64,000 nucleotides of DNA, taken from the NCBI RefSeq assembly GCF_900106975.1, contig NZ_FNNU01000006.1, forward strand, positions 62,001-126,000, read 5' to 3'. Below the pieces are notes generated by a model. It searched no databases. It was not told the origin of the DNA and saw nothing but the letters and a program-made list of their open reading frames with translations. Shown here in pieces: positions 16,339 to 25,172 of this stretch. Both the position numbers and the translations under genes were made by a program. This DNA comes from Pseudomonas kuykendallii. Lineage in GTDB: Bacteria; Pseudomonadota; Gammaproteobacteria; Pseudomonadales; Pseudomonadaceae. How positions within the stretch are numbered: position 1 is the first letter of the stretch; every line of letters starts with the position of its first letter.

Positions 16339-17128
16339 AGTATGGCCCGTACGAAGTATTACTTTCCGTAAACACATGCGGCTTTATACCAACAGAGAAC
16401 ACAGAATCTATGGGATCATCATATAAATCTACTAAAGCCTCAGTCATTTTCTGATCAAGTTCGACAATATCTTGAACACTGCCATCAACGACAAACTGAA
16501 ACAGTATCCCTTCTTCCTCTGTGGCAAATAGGTCATAAGCCAACAGTGGATGTCCAATCGACTGCCGAATAATGTCAGCTGCAGTTTGAAGGCGTAACGA
16601 AACTTGTGAATCGTCAAACCCTTGCCGCTGAAGTATCGATAAGGCGGCTTTTATATTTCTATCTTCAGGCCTGACTTCTCCACCAACATCATTCAAACAA
16701 CTTACAGCGCGAGCAATCATTCCTACCGATGTAGAACATCCTATTAGAGTGCTCAGCATCTGTCGCTCGCCATTCGGCTCTATCGTTTGGAGAATTTCCT
16801 TTGACATAAGGATTCTCCCATTCATCCAGTTGATATGTGCTTTAGACAGTTTCACTGCCGTTTCAGGCAAGCCATCGGAAAGAGCTAGTTCAACAAGACT
16901 AACGGCTCGCTCTAACTTTCTTTGATAGGCAAAGAGGTAAGCCAATTCATGATTCAAAAAAGCCTTGGTCAACCTAGGTACGCCAGGTTGCGACAGTGTT
17001 TGAGTGATCTTGTTCTGCAGCCGCTTAACCGCAAGCTCGTTTAATTTATGTGTTTGTGTCAATGCATTAAAAATGTCCTGCCTTTCTTTGGCGATGGCAT
17101 TTCCAATCGACTCTGGCTGGGAAGCCAT
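16325..17128 (-). CDS. Helical-repeat partner of the HEPN protein, function unknown
   Basis: A 267-residue protein (MASQPESIGNAIAKERQDIF). It is predicted nearly all helical, with TPR-like helix pairs (AFLNHELAYLFAYQRKLERA, VSLVELALSDGLPETAVKLS and then KAHINWMNGRILMSKEIL). I do not recognise a named family, and the nucleotidyltransferase (MNT) motifs usual in HEPN partners are absent. It is low in GC and rare in codons typical of the phage. Overlap with the HEPN gene suggests a regulator, sensor or antitoxin of that protein. Confidence 0.6.
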   Translation of the reverse strand: MASQPESIGNAIAKERQDIFNALTQTHKLNELAVKRLQNKITQTLSQPGVPRLTKAFLNHELAYLFAYQRKLERAVSLVELALSDGLPETAVKLSKAHINWMNGRILMSKEILQTIEPNGERQMLSTLIGCSTSVGMIARAVSCLNDVGGEVRPEDRNIKAALSILQRQGFDDSQVSLRLQTAADIIRQSIGHPLLAYDLFATEEEGILFQFVVDGSVQDIVELDQKMTEALVDLYDDPIDSVFSVGIKPHVFTESNTSYGPYYASI

Positions 17129-17234
17129 TGAGCGCCCCTAAGTTGCGTGGATAACGCAACAGAGTACGGCCAAGCCCAGCCATGGTCGATACTGGCTATC
17201 CATCCACAGCCGTAGCGCGGCTTACGAGGGCAGA

Positions 17235-18008
17235 CTAGGCCCCCTTCTTCTCCTTCTGCACCTTCATGTACGCCGACTTGCCCGTGCCGCGGGTGGAGTC
17301 GGCAAGTACTTCGGCGGCGACGGTCATGCCCATGAAGTCGTCGGTGCCGATCCAGTCCAGGCTCTCGGCTGGGGCGAACTTGCAGCGCCAGAAGCGCGGG
17401 TTGATGCGGCCCTTGGTGCCGGCGCCGTTCTGCCCTTCGAGCAGGATCTCCCACTCCTCGCCGGAGTTGACCAGCGCCTCGATGTCGTCGAAAGCCGCGC
17501 AGGTGTAGTCGATTTCAAGCGAGTAGTCGCCGGTCGCTGCCGCGATCGCCGTGGCCAGGGCACTGCCCTCGAGGACCTCGATGCCGGAGCCGGTCATGCG
17601 GAAGTCTTCGTCTTCCTCGAACTCGACCAGGCCGGTGGCGGCGTCGACCACCGAGGTGATGGTGAGCGGCATCTTGTCCAGCGCGCAGGTTTTGCCGACC
17701 TGGGCAATGTGCTCCTCGCCGGTGACCGCCGCGCTGGGAACCGCGCTGATATCGGCCCAGAGGTTGGCGGCGATGTTCTCGGAGTTGAACTCGCGGAAGT
17801 TGAGCGACAGCGTCATGGCGTTGATGCGCGTGAGCTTGTCGTAGTTGCCGCCTTCCGGGGTGCGGGTGTTGGGCAGGGTGATGTCGTTGGTCTCGGTCGC
17901 CTGCTGGACGGTGGAGACGAGACCCACATCGCGGAACGGGATGCCGGTGTTGGCCGGGCGCATCTTGACGATAGCGCCCAGAATCACGGTTTCGACTTTG
18001 CGCGCCAT
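17235..18008 (-). CDS. Major tail tube protein
   Basis: A 257-residue protein (MARKVETVILGAIVKMRPA). Length, beta-rich sequence and place between head-tail connectors and the tape measure fit the tail tube subunit of siphophages. It contains an acidic stretch (LVEFEEDEDFRMTGSGIEVL) and ends in a lysine-rich tail. Tube subunits polymerise in rings around the tape measure. Confidence 0.7.
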   Translation of the reverse strand: MARKVETVILGAIVKMRPANTGIPFRDVGLVSTVQQATETNDITLPNTRTPEGGNYDKLTRINAMTLSLNFREFNSENIAANLWADISAVPSAAVTGEEHIAQVGKTCALDKMPLTITSVVDAATGLVEFEEDEDFRMTGSGIEVLEGSALATAIAAATGDYSLEIDYTCAAFDDIEALVNSGEEWEILLEGQNGAGTKGRINPRFWRCKFAPAESLDWIGTDDFMGMTVAAEVLADSTRGTGKSAYMKVQKEKKGA

Positions 18009-18009
18009 G

Positions 18010-18198
18010 TTATTTGGCCCCCTCGATAACGCCGGCTTCGACCAGGAACTGGCGCTGGCGGGCGGTGACTTTGATGGTGTCCCCGGCCACGTAATCCTTG
18101 CGGGCGTGGGTGTGGGGGGCGATGAGCTTCACCTCGAAACGAGGGGCAGCCTTCGGCTCGGCAGGCGCGGTGGCGGCTGCCGTAGTCTTCTCGGTCAT
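18010..18198 (-). CDS. Small DUF7210-like phage protein
   Basis: A 62-residue protein. After an Ala/Pro-rich N-terminus, residues 21-60 (FEVKLIAPHTHARKDYVAGD and TIKVTARQRQFLVEAGVI) form a small beta domain with 'Y-AGD-I-V---Q---L---G-I', as in DUF7210-type proteins near head-tail genes. It is one base from the tail tube gene. Role unknown. Confidence 0.55.
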   Translation of the reverse strand: MTEKTTAAATAPAEPKAAPRFEVKLIAPHTHARKDYVAGDTIKVTARQRQFLVEAGVIEGAK

Positions 18199-18200
18199 GG

Positions 18201-18659
18201 TTATTTACCTTCGACGATGGTGCTGAGGTTGACGGGTAGGAGCACGGCGGCGGCGAGCATCCCCTCACCTGGCGGGAAGCTTTCCGGCGCGCCCAGGGTG
18301 AGCGCGGTGACGCCCAGCGGCAGCCACTTCGGGAAGCGGCCCTGTTCGGTGACCAGGCACTGGATGAGGTCGAGTTCGATGTCGTCGAGCGCGTCCTCGT
18401 AATCCATCCCTACGCTCACGGCGCCGGCGACGTTGAAGCCCTTGCCCAGCTTGAACGCGTTCGGCCCCTTCACCGGCGCCGCGCCGCGCGCGGGCTGAAG
18501 GACGATCACGGGGAAAGAGACGCCTTCTTCCTTGAGCACTTCATTCAGCCAGCCGCTGCGGACGTTCTGGCCGGCGTTGGTCCGGTAGCCGTTGGCGACG
18601 GTGATGGTCTGCAGCTGGTCGTACAGCGCCTTGCGGCTTTCGGTGAGGATGTTGGTCAT
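18201..18659 (-). CDS. Tail terminator/minor tail protein (gpU-like)
   Basis: A 152-residue protein (MTNILTESRKALYDQLQTIT). Size, sequence style (VLKEEGVSFPVIVLQPARGA, LDDIELDLIQCLV) and its place just before the tail tube gene fit the tail terminator, which caps the tube and joins it to the head. It overlaps the preceding gene by 4 bases. Confidence 0.55.
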   Translation of the reverse strand: MTNILTESRKALYDQLQTITVANGYRTNAGQNVRSGWLNEVLKEEGVSFPVIVLQPARGAAPVKGPNAFKLGKGFNVAGAVSVGMDYEDALDDIELDLIQCLVTEQGRFPKWLPLGVTALTLGAPESFPPGEGMLAAAVLLPVNLSTIVEGK

Positions 18660-18982
18660 GGGGTCACCATGCAGGCAGCGGTGACCACGTGGCCGTCGTC
18701 GTCATCGATGTCTTCGATCAGCAGCCGCTGGCCGTCGACTTCGAACACACCAGCCCGGAGCGCAACCGTAGGCAGGTCACGCTTGAGCCAGGTGATACCG
18801 ACCTGCCCACTGCGAAACAGGCCGTCCGGCCCGGTGCGCACCAGGTTGCGGTCCACCTGCAGTTGCAGGCCTTCCACCGGTGGCTTGCCGGGCTCCAGGT
18901 AGCGGCCAACCGAATCGGCCAGCCGGCGGGCGCCGACGCAGTGCATTCGCGACAGCGCCGCCGCGAATCGGCCCTTCATCAC
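18656..18982 (-). CDS. Head-tail connector (gpFII-like)
   Basis: A 108-residue protein (MMKGRFAAALSRMHCVGARR) ending in a beta-type segment (FEVDGQRLLIEDIDDDDGHV) like small head-tail joining proteins. Gene overlaps of 4 bases on both sides show tight coupling with the DUF2190 and terminator genes. Confidence 0.5.
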   Translation of the reverse strand: MMKGRFAAALSRMHCVGARRLADSVGRYLEPGKPPVEGLQLQVDRNLVRTGPDGLFRSGQVGITWLKRDLPTVALRAGVFEVDGQRLLIEDIDDDDGHVVTAACMVTP

Positions 18983-19296
18983 TGTTGGATCAGCAGCGCC
19001 GGCGCGTAGCCGCCGGCTTCGTCGGCGGTGAGCTTGCCGAAAGGCACCGACGAAGCTGTGCCGTCGGCAACCAGGGCGCCGGCCTTGAGGCTGACCTTGA
19101 CGCCGGCCTTGAGGCCCGCGGTGCAGCCCAGCTTCCAGACGCCATTAGGCTTGCCGGCGAAGGTCTCGCCCTCGGCAGCAGTGGTGAGCGGCACCACCAT
19201 CAGCGTGTTGATCGCCAGCGGAACGCCGGACACAACGCCACCGGCCGGGGCGATCAGGGTGAGGCTCTCGCCGTCTTCAATGTAGTTCGTGGCCAT
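18979..19296 (-). CDS. DUF2190 capsid-associated protein
   Basis: A 105-residue protein (MATNYIEDGESLTLIAPAGG). The opening '(Y)-EDG-S(L)TL-APAGGVVSG-P' and 'VPLTTAAEGE-FA' are the DUF2190 signature. These proteins lie next to the capsid gene in many siphophages and may decorate or stabilise the capsid. A terminator separates it from the capsid gene. Confidence 0.75.
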   Translation of the reverse strand: MATNYIEDGESLTLIAPAGGVVSGVPLAINTLMVVPLTTAAEGETFAGKPNGVWKLGCTAGLKAGVKVSLKAGALVADGTASSVPFGKLTADEAGGYAPALLIQQ

Positions 19297-19324
19297 GGGG
19301 AATTCTCCTGTTGGCTGAAGTGAA

Positions 19325-19348
19325 AAAACCCCGCCGGAGCGGGGTTTT
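19325..19348 (-). terminator. Intrinsic terminator after the capsid gene
   Basis: AACCCCGC-TCCG-GCGGGGTT hairpin followed by TTTTTTC on the minus strand, 15 bases beyond the capsid stop. It probably sets the high capsid-to-tail protein ratio. Confidence 0.75.
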
Positions 19349-19362
19349 CAGAGGGTTGGCTG

Positions 19363-21504
19363 TCAGGCCTGGCCAGGCAGTTTGGAGATGGTGCGCCAGG
19401 ACATCGGGGCGACACCGGCGTCGAGACGGACCTTGAAGGCGGCTCCGTCGATGGTGAAGCCTTGCTGCTGCTCTAGGAACGGCGTTTCGTTACCGTCCAG
19501 GTAGGCGACCTCGACGGTGTCGTGCACAGCCGGATCGGCGGTGAGGTAGGTATTGATCTTGCTCTGCGCGTCCAGGCGCGCATCGGCGATCACCTCGACC
19601 AGGCCTTTCACCGGGTTCGGGACCTTGGCGTCGACCAGCGCCGGGTCGTACTCGGCGTTGATCAGCGCGTTGGCGGTGGAGCGCAGCGCCACCGGCACCA
19701 GCCAGTACTTCGGCATGATGTTGAGCACGGCATCGCCTTCTTTCTGCGTCTGCATCGCGGACAGCGCTTCGTCCAGGCGTGCGGTGGACAGGCCAGCAGC
19801 AGGCAGGAGGTTGCCGTGGTCGGCGTGGAACAGCGCCTTGCCGTCGGCCATCTTCGGGTTGTTGGCCAGCACGGCGTACACCAGGTCACCCACGGTACGG
19901 ATGGCGGCACGGCCCATGCTGCGCGGGATGCGCTCCAGCACGGCGAGGTCGTCGTTGATCACGGCCTGGCGGGTGATGCTGAACAGCTTGCCGTAGGTGG
20001 CGAGCACGATCTGTTCCTTGCGATCGCCCACGGTGCCGTAGGTGTACTCGGCGCCTTCCGCGACCTTCGACAGGTTGGGGAAGGTGGAGAGGTCCACGCG
20101 GGTGGCCGGGCGGAAGTCGGTCAGCGTGCCTTTGGCGGTCCACAGCTGGAAGGTCTCGGCCGCCTCGTCGTAGCCGCGCAGCATCGACTTGTGGGCGATG
20201 TCGCCCAGGATGCTGCCGAAGTCCGAGCTGGAGTGGGTGAAGGCCAGGCCGACGATGCCCATGCGGTCCAGGCCAGCGATGCCGATGTTCCGGTGGATGA
20301 GCGAGGCGCGAGCCAGCTCCGCCAGAGGCATGCCGACGAACTTGTTCTCCTTCTCGGCCTTGGCGTGGCCGGTGCGCGCTTCGACGCAATTGCGCACGGA
20401 GTCGCCGATCAGGTTGCCGTTGCCGACGTTGATGTGGGCCATGGGGTCCGCCGTGGGGGTGGTGGATTCGCCGAGCTTGGCGAGCAGCTTCTTCTCGGCC
20501 TGCGCAGCGGTGATGGTCATGTCGCGCAGGCATTCCTGCAGCAGCTCTGCCTGGGTGCTGGCGAACGGCGCGAACGCGGCGCTGATCGCGGTGCGGCGCG
20601 CGTTCTCTTCGGCCTGCACCTGGGCGCGGGCAGCGATCATCGGGTCGACCGGCGGAGTGGCTGGCGCGGCCGGAGCCGGCGCGGCTGCGACCGGTGCGGC
20701 GGGTGCAGCTGCTACCGGCTCCTGCGGTTGGGCGGCCGGCGCAGCGGGTGCTGGCGTCGGGTTCGGAGCAGCCGGCGGGGTGACTGACGCGCGCGGCTGC
20801 ATGAGGTTCTTCAGTGCTTCGGGCATGTGGGCAAACTCCTGCATGCGTTTGGAGGTGAGGTGAGCTGCCGCGGCGAGCGGCTCAGTAAGTTGGTCGGCGA
20901 AGCCGGCCTCGACAGCCTCGCGGCCTGTCATCCAGGTTTCCTCCTTGAGGAGGGCTTTGATTTCGTCGGCGCTCTTGCCGGTTTTTGCGGTGTAGGCGGT
21001 GACCAGCGAGTCCTCGACCTTGTCGAGCAGTTCGGCGTAGCGGCGCATGTCGTCGGCGTCGCCGCCCTGGATGCCCCAGGGTTTGTGCACCATCATCATG
21101 GCGTTCTCGGGCATGAAGACCGTGTCGCCGGCCATTGCTACGACCGAAGCCATCGAGGCTGCCAGACCGTCGATGTACACCTCGACGCGCGCCGGGTGAT
21201 TCTTCAGCAGGTTGTAGATGGCCATGCCGGCGAACACGTCGCCGCCGGGCGAGTGGATGCGCAGGTCGATGTTGGCGATGTCACCCAGCTCCTTCAGGTC
21301 GCGGGCGAACTGCTGCGCGGTGATGCCCCAGCCACCGATCTCGTCGTAGAGGTAGATCTCCGCGCGGCCACGGGACAGCGACTTGATGGTGTACCAGCTC
21401 TTGTCCGGTACGTTTTCATCGGTCAGCGCTGACGTCAGTTTCGCCATCGGCGCCATCAGGCTGCCCGCCGCGGCCAGGATTCCCAGCTTCATTTGGCTGC
21501 CCAT
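19363..21504 (-). CDS. Fused ClpP-type prohead protease and major capsid protein
   Basis: A 713-residue protein. Residues 50-200 are a ClpP-like serine protease: LRIHSPGGDVFAGMAIYNLL, the nucleophile in GLAASMAS (Ser117), MMMVHKPWG (His140). Residues 235-290 are an Ala/Pro-rich linker, and the last 400 residues are an HK97-type coat domain. Separate genes in many phages are fused here; the protease should cut itself and the scaffold away during head maturation. The start at 21504 is chosen over 21525 because GGAGG lies 5 bases before it; the gene overlaps the end of the portal gene by 89 bases. Confidence 0.9.
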   Translation of the reverse strand: MGSQMKLGILAAAGSLMAPMAKLTSALTDENVPDKSWYTIKSLSRGRAEIYLYDEIGGWGITAQQFARDLKELGDIANIDLRIHSPGGDVFAGMAIYNLLKNHPARVEVYIDGLAASMASVVAMAGDTVFMPENAMMMVHKPWGIQGGDADDMRRYAELLDKVEDSLVTAYTAKTGKSADEIKALLKEETWMTGREAVEAGFADQLTEPLAAAAHLTSKRMQEFAHMPEALKNLMQPRASVTPPAAPNPTPAPAAPAAQPQEPVAAAPAAPVAAAPAPAAPATPPVDPMIAARAQVQAEENARRTAISAAFAPFASTQAELLQECLRDMTITAAQAEKKLLAKLGESTTPTADPMAHINVGNGNLIGDSVRNCVEARTGHAKAEKENKFVGMPLAELARASLIHRNIGIAGLDRMGIVGLAFTHSSSDFGSILGDIAHKSMLRGYDEAAETFQLWTAKGTLTDFRPATRVDLSTFPNLSKVAEGAEYTYGTVGDRKEQIVLATYGKLFSITRQAVINDDLAVLERIPRSMGRAAIRTVGDLVYAVLANNPKMADGKALFHADHGNLLPAAGLSTARLDEALSAMQTQKEGDAVLNIMPKYWLVPVALRSTANALINAEYDPALVDAKVPNPVKGLVEVIADARLDAQSKINTYLTADPAVHDTVEVAYLDGNETPFLEQQQGFTIDGAAFKVRLDAGVAPMSWRTISKLPGQA

Positions 21505-22987
21505 TGGCGCCTCCGTTTTTCCCATAGAACTGGTGGTAGGCGTCGGAGCTGAACACCAGCCCCTTCTCCCTGTTGGTTGCTATCTCAGCGGCGCGTGCGC
21601 GCTTGAGTTCCTGCGGGTTGCGGCCACGTGCGCGCGCAACCTCGGCCTCGTCGGCAAAGCCGGCTTCGACCAGGCTTTCCCACGCGGTGGCTTCGTGAAC
21701 CGGGTTGATCCACGGCATCACCGGCCCTTGGTAAATGGCGCCGTAGAGGGTCTTTGGATCGACATCCGCCGGCAGCGGCCGCCCGCGGGTGAGCAGGTAC
21801 ATGGCCAGCCACTCGCGGTAGACGGGGCGCGCCCAGTAGTCGATGAATTCGTGTTGCACCAGGTCGTAGCCAAGCTGCGCTTCCACCAGCTCCTGGCGCT
21901 GCGCCGAGTAGGTGCCGTCGTAGCTGCGGGACACGGTGGAATAGGCGCTGCGGCTGCCGGCGGCCACGGCCTTGAGCTGGCCGTTGCGGTAACTCTCGAG
22001 GAACGGGTTGGGCCGGTTGCTGGAGATGGTGCCCACCTCCTCGCCCGGCAACAGGGTGTCGATGACCATGCCCGGCGCGATCGGGAAGGTCCGGTCGCCG
22101 CGCTGCTCGCCGTTGGCGGGCCTGTCGTACATGTCGGGAGTGCCCTTCTTGATGAACATCGCCAGGGCGGCGGAGATACGGGCGGCGACGCGCTCGCTCT
22201 CCTCGTAGTCCTTGATGTCCGCCAGGCGGATGAGCACCGCGTGCAGCAGTGGCAGGCCACGGTTCTGGCCGATGCGCTTGCGATACGCGATGTGGATGAT
22301 CCGCTCGGCGTCGACTCGTTTGGTCTGAAAACGCACGCCGAAGCCCTGCATGCTGCCCGGGTGTTGCTTGAGCAGGTAGTAGGCCCGGCGGCGGCGCCAG
22401 GCGTCGCGCTCGATGCCCTGCAGGATGCCGGCGCCTTCGTCGTTGAAGTCCCAGGGCAGGTAGTCGGCCTCAAGCAGTTCGAGCGCGAACGGCACCTCGG
22501 TCAGGTAGGTGTAGTTCGCCACGTTGCCGCGGAGCTTCTGCGCCAGGGCCTCGCCATCACGCAGCCAGGATCGGCATACAAGCCGCTCCATCTGCGGGCG
22601 GGTCAGCTCTCCGGACGTTTCCGGACGCAGGGACCACTCCGCCCAGGCCGCCTTGATCTCCGCAGCCAGATCCAGATGCAACTCGCCGGCGTAGGTGAGC
22701 GGGATCGGCTCGACGCCGATACCGGCGCCACCGACCACACGCTCTTCGAGCCGATCGAACAGACCGGTGACGATGTCGTGGTCTTCGTCCAGCTTGCGGC
22801 ACTGGTCACGCAGGGACTTGGCCGAGACCTGCAGGGACAGGTCCGCGCTGCGCGGCTGCCCCTTTGCCTTGTGCGTGCGGCTGGGCTGGGCTGCTTCGTA
22901 GGCCTGGATCGCCAGCCGCGCCGCCAGGCGCTGCGCAACCATGCTGGGCGCGAACGGAGCCAGCAGGCGGTCGATGAAATTCATCAT
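21416..22987 (-). CDS. Portal protein (lambda gpB family)
   Basis: A 523-residue protein (MMNFIDRLLAPFAPSMVAQR) with lambda-type portal features: 'RS-YDG-YSAQRQELVE' and 'W--PVYREWL' segments near the C-terminus. The portal dodecamer is the DNA gate at one head vertex. It lies between gpW and the protease/capsid fusion and overlaps both. Confidence 0.9.
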   Translation of the reverse strand: MMNFIDRLLAPFAPSMVAQRLAARLAIQAYEAAQPSRTHKAKGQPRSADLSLQVSAKSLRDQCRKLDEDHDIVTGLFDRLEERVVGGAGIGVEPIPLTYAGELHLDLAAEIKAAWAEWSLRPETSGELTRPQMERLVCRSWLRDGEALAQKLRGNVANYTYLTEVPFALELLEADYLPWDFNDEGAGILQGIERDAWRRRRAYYLLKQHPGSMQGFGVRFQTKRVDAERIIHIAYRKRIGQNRGLPLLHAVLIRLADIKDYEESERVAARISAALAMFIKKGTPDMYDRPANGEQRGDRTFPIAPGMVIDTLLPGEEVGTISSNRPNPFLESYRNGQLKAVAAGSRSAYSTVSRSYDGTYSAQRQELVEAQLGYDLVQHEFIDYWARPVYREWLAMYLLTRGRPLPADVDPKTLYGAIYQGPVMPWINPVHEATAWESLVEAGFADEAEVARARGRNPQELKRARAAEIATNREKGLVFSSDAYHQFYGKNGGANGQPNEAGNPGRGGQPDGADGETDVSADR

Positions 22988-23205
22988 TCGAAGGTCGCCA
23001 GCGAGTAGCCGTTGCTTCGTCCGGCGGCGTTATTGCGCTCGGTTGCTACGCGGCGCTCCCATTCCAGCCGCCCTTCGCGGATCTGGTTCAGGTCGGCCAT
23101 GGTAAGGTTGCGTCCGGCGAAGGTGATGCTGCGCCCTTCGAGCACCGCGAGCTCTGCCTCGAGGTACTTGTCGAGCATCCGTTGTGCCGTGGTCACGGTA
23201 GCCAT
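22984..23205 (-). CDS. Head-tail joining protein (gpW family)
   Basis: A 73-residue protein (MATVTTAQRMLDKYLEAELA) with two helices around a short beta hairpin (SITFAGRNLTMADLNQIREG), the compact gpW fold, which completes the head and plugs the portal. Position between TerL and portal is that of lambda W. Confidence 0.85.
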   Translation of the reverse strand: MATVTTAQRMLDKYLEAELAVLEGRSITFAGRNLTMADLNQIREGRLEWERRVATERNNAAGRSNGYSLATFE

Positions 23206-25172
23206 GGGTCGTTTCCGAGCTTGAGCCAGCCGCCCGAGGCAGCGTTGGCGGGTTGTTTGGTCTGTTCGCGCTTCACCACTTCGCCGTCCACCGGTGTGGC
23301 CATCGCAGCAGCGAGTGCATCAAGGTCCAGGCCGAAGCGCTGCTGGCTGATGCGTAGCGCCGCCAAGGCGTACACGAAGCAGTCGAGCGCCTCGTTGCGG
23401 CGGCCGCCGGCGTCCCACCGCGAGACGCGCTGGCCCTTCTCGATCTTCAGGACTTTGCGTTCTGCAGTGAGCTGCTTGAGTTCGGTTTCGTCGCAGATGT
23501 CGTCGTTGGCCGGCAGATGCACGACGCCTGGTTGCGACTCGCCCTGCTTGGCCAGGTCGGGCTGAAGCCTGAGCCTGCTGTAAATCAGCTCCTTCGCGTT
23601 GTCGGTGCCGACTTCGGTCAGGTAGACCCGCGAACCCTTCGTCCGGGCGCGGGGAAAGTTGGCGATGGGCTTGCCGTAGATAGGGGCGCCCCGGATCGGG
23701 ATTACCCACTGGATGCCGTGTTTGCGGCTCTCGGCGTAGACCTCGTCGGTGTAGTGGCCGGCGGAGTCCCAACACCAGCGGTCAACCTTCATCACGACGC
23801 CGTCGGCGCGGGTGAACTGCCGCTGCAGCTCCACGCCGACTTTGCGGCGGAGCTCTTCGCTGGCGGGGTCTCCCATCAGGATGAAGCGGTAAACGAGCCA
23901 AGCTTCCTCGCCGGCGCCGAACGCCCAGACCCGACCCTCATAGCGGTCATCCTGCGTATCGATCCCGCCCTGGAGCGTGACCGCGCGCGCCGGGATGCCC
24001 GCCCAGACTTCGCGACGGCCGTGCAGTTGCTCCCAGTCGAGCTTCTCGCCCTGATCGTCTTCCCAGGTTTCGCCGAGGGTGGTGTTGACGAAGGTGATCA
24101 GCTTTTGCCGATCGTCCTTCACCTTGAGCCACTCGCCGACCAGCTTGAGCCACGTGCTCCAGGTGCTGTAGATGGCCCAGGCGAAGAAGCTCACCGAGCG
24201 CGGCGTGTTGACGGGTTCGCCGGCCTGGTCGAACCAGTCCATTGCATCCCGTGTCCAGATGCCGGTGTTCTCGCAGACCCAGCGGCCTGTCTTCGATGCC
24301 TCGACCATGTCGGGGTGGAAGAAGATCGCGGCACAGTGCTCGCAGACGTACCAGACCTTGGTCGCCTCGCCGAGGGCGTTCTTCTCCCACTTCACCCCGA
24401 ACTCGCAGTCCTTACCGCCCCACTTCAGCGTCTGCTCCTGGTGGCAGTGCGGGCAGGCGACGTGGAAGCGCAGCCGGTGGGGCGACTCGTCCGCCGCCTT
24501 CGTGACCTGGCAGGTGCCGGCCAGCTTCGGCGTGGAGCCACGAATGGACTTGGGGTACACCGCGCCGTCGAGGCGCTTGTCGCCCAGGGTGACAGGGTCG
24601 CCCTCTCCTTCGATATTGGCGTCGAAGTTCGACAGCTCGTCGTAGATCACCTCGTCGGCGGACTTCTCGCGGTAGTTGCGCGATGCCTTGCCGCCGCGAA
24701 TCCAGAGCGTCCGCCGGTTGGCGAAGATCTTCTGACCGAGGGTGTTATCGCTGTGCTTCCGGTCGATCCAAGGAGCGAGTTCGCGGATGACCGGCACGTC
24801 GCGGATCAGGCCGTTGACGTGGCTTTTGCTGATGTCCTCGGCGTCCGGGTCGGTCGGACTCCACATCATCACGTTGCGGCGCTTGTGCTGGATCTTGTAG
24901 CCGACGTTGGCCAGCAGCAGCTTGGTGTAACCGATCCGGGCCGACTTCACGAAGTTGACCACAGCGATCAGGTCGTTCCCCATGGCGTTGAGGATCGCCA
25001 CCTGGAACGGATCGGTCGTCCATTTCCCCTCGTTGTACGAGGACTCGGCCGACATGTAGAAGTGCTTGTCCGCCCACTCGACGGCGGTGAGCGGGGGTTC
25101 CTTGTAAAGCGCCTGGAGTCCGAGCTTGATCCCCTTCTGAAGATCAGTCAGCCAAGGACTCAAGGTACTCAT
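23193..25172 (-). CDS. Terminase large subunit (lambda gpA/GpA family)
   Basis: A 659-residue packaging ATPase/nuclease. Visible: the early VKSARIGYTKLLLANVGY segment (deviant Walker A), VIYDELSNFD (Walker B), the zinc-ribbon pair CPHCHQ and CEHCAA, and the nuclease segment (WDSAGHYTDEVYAE, RRNEALDCFVYALAA). The ATG at 25172 is used; an in-frame TTG 27 bases upstream gives an extension with no family support. It overlaps TerS by 29 bases and gpW by 13. Confidence 0.92.
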   Translation of the reverse strand: MSTLSPWLTDLQKGIKLGLQALYKEPPLTAVEWADKHFYMSAESSYNEGKWTTDPFQVAILNAMGNDLIAVVNFVKSARIGYTKLLLANVGYKIQHKRRNVMMWSPTDPDAEDISKSHVNGLIRDVPVIRELAPWIDRKHSDNTLGQKIFANRRTLWIRGGKASRNYREKSADEVIYDELSNFDANIEGEGDPVTLGDKRLDGAVYPKSIRGSTPKLAGTCQVTKAADESPHRLRFHVACPHCHQEQTLKWGGKDCEFGVKWEKNALGEATKVWYVCEHCAAIFFHPDMVEASKTGRWVCENTGIWTRDAMDWFDQAGEPVNTPRSVSFFAWAIYSTWSTWLKLVGEWLKVKDDRQKLITFVNTTLGETWEDDQGEKLDWEQLHGRREVWAGIPARAVTLQGGIDTQDDRYEGRVWAFGAGEEAWLVYRFILMGDPASEELRRKVGVELQRQFTRADGVVMKVDRWCWDSAGHYTDEVYAESRKHGIQWVIPIRGAPIYGKPIANFPRARTKGSRVYLTEVGTDNAKELIYSRLRLQPDLAKQGESQPGVVHLPANDDICDETELKQLTAERKVLKIEKGQRVSRWDAGGRRNEALDCFVYALAALRISQQRFGLDLDALAAAMATPVDGEVVKREQTKQPANAASGGWLKLGNDPWLP

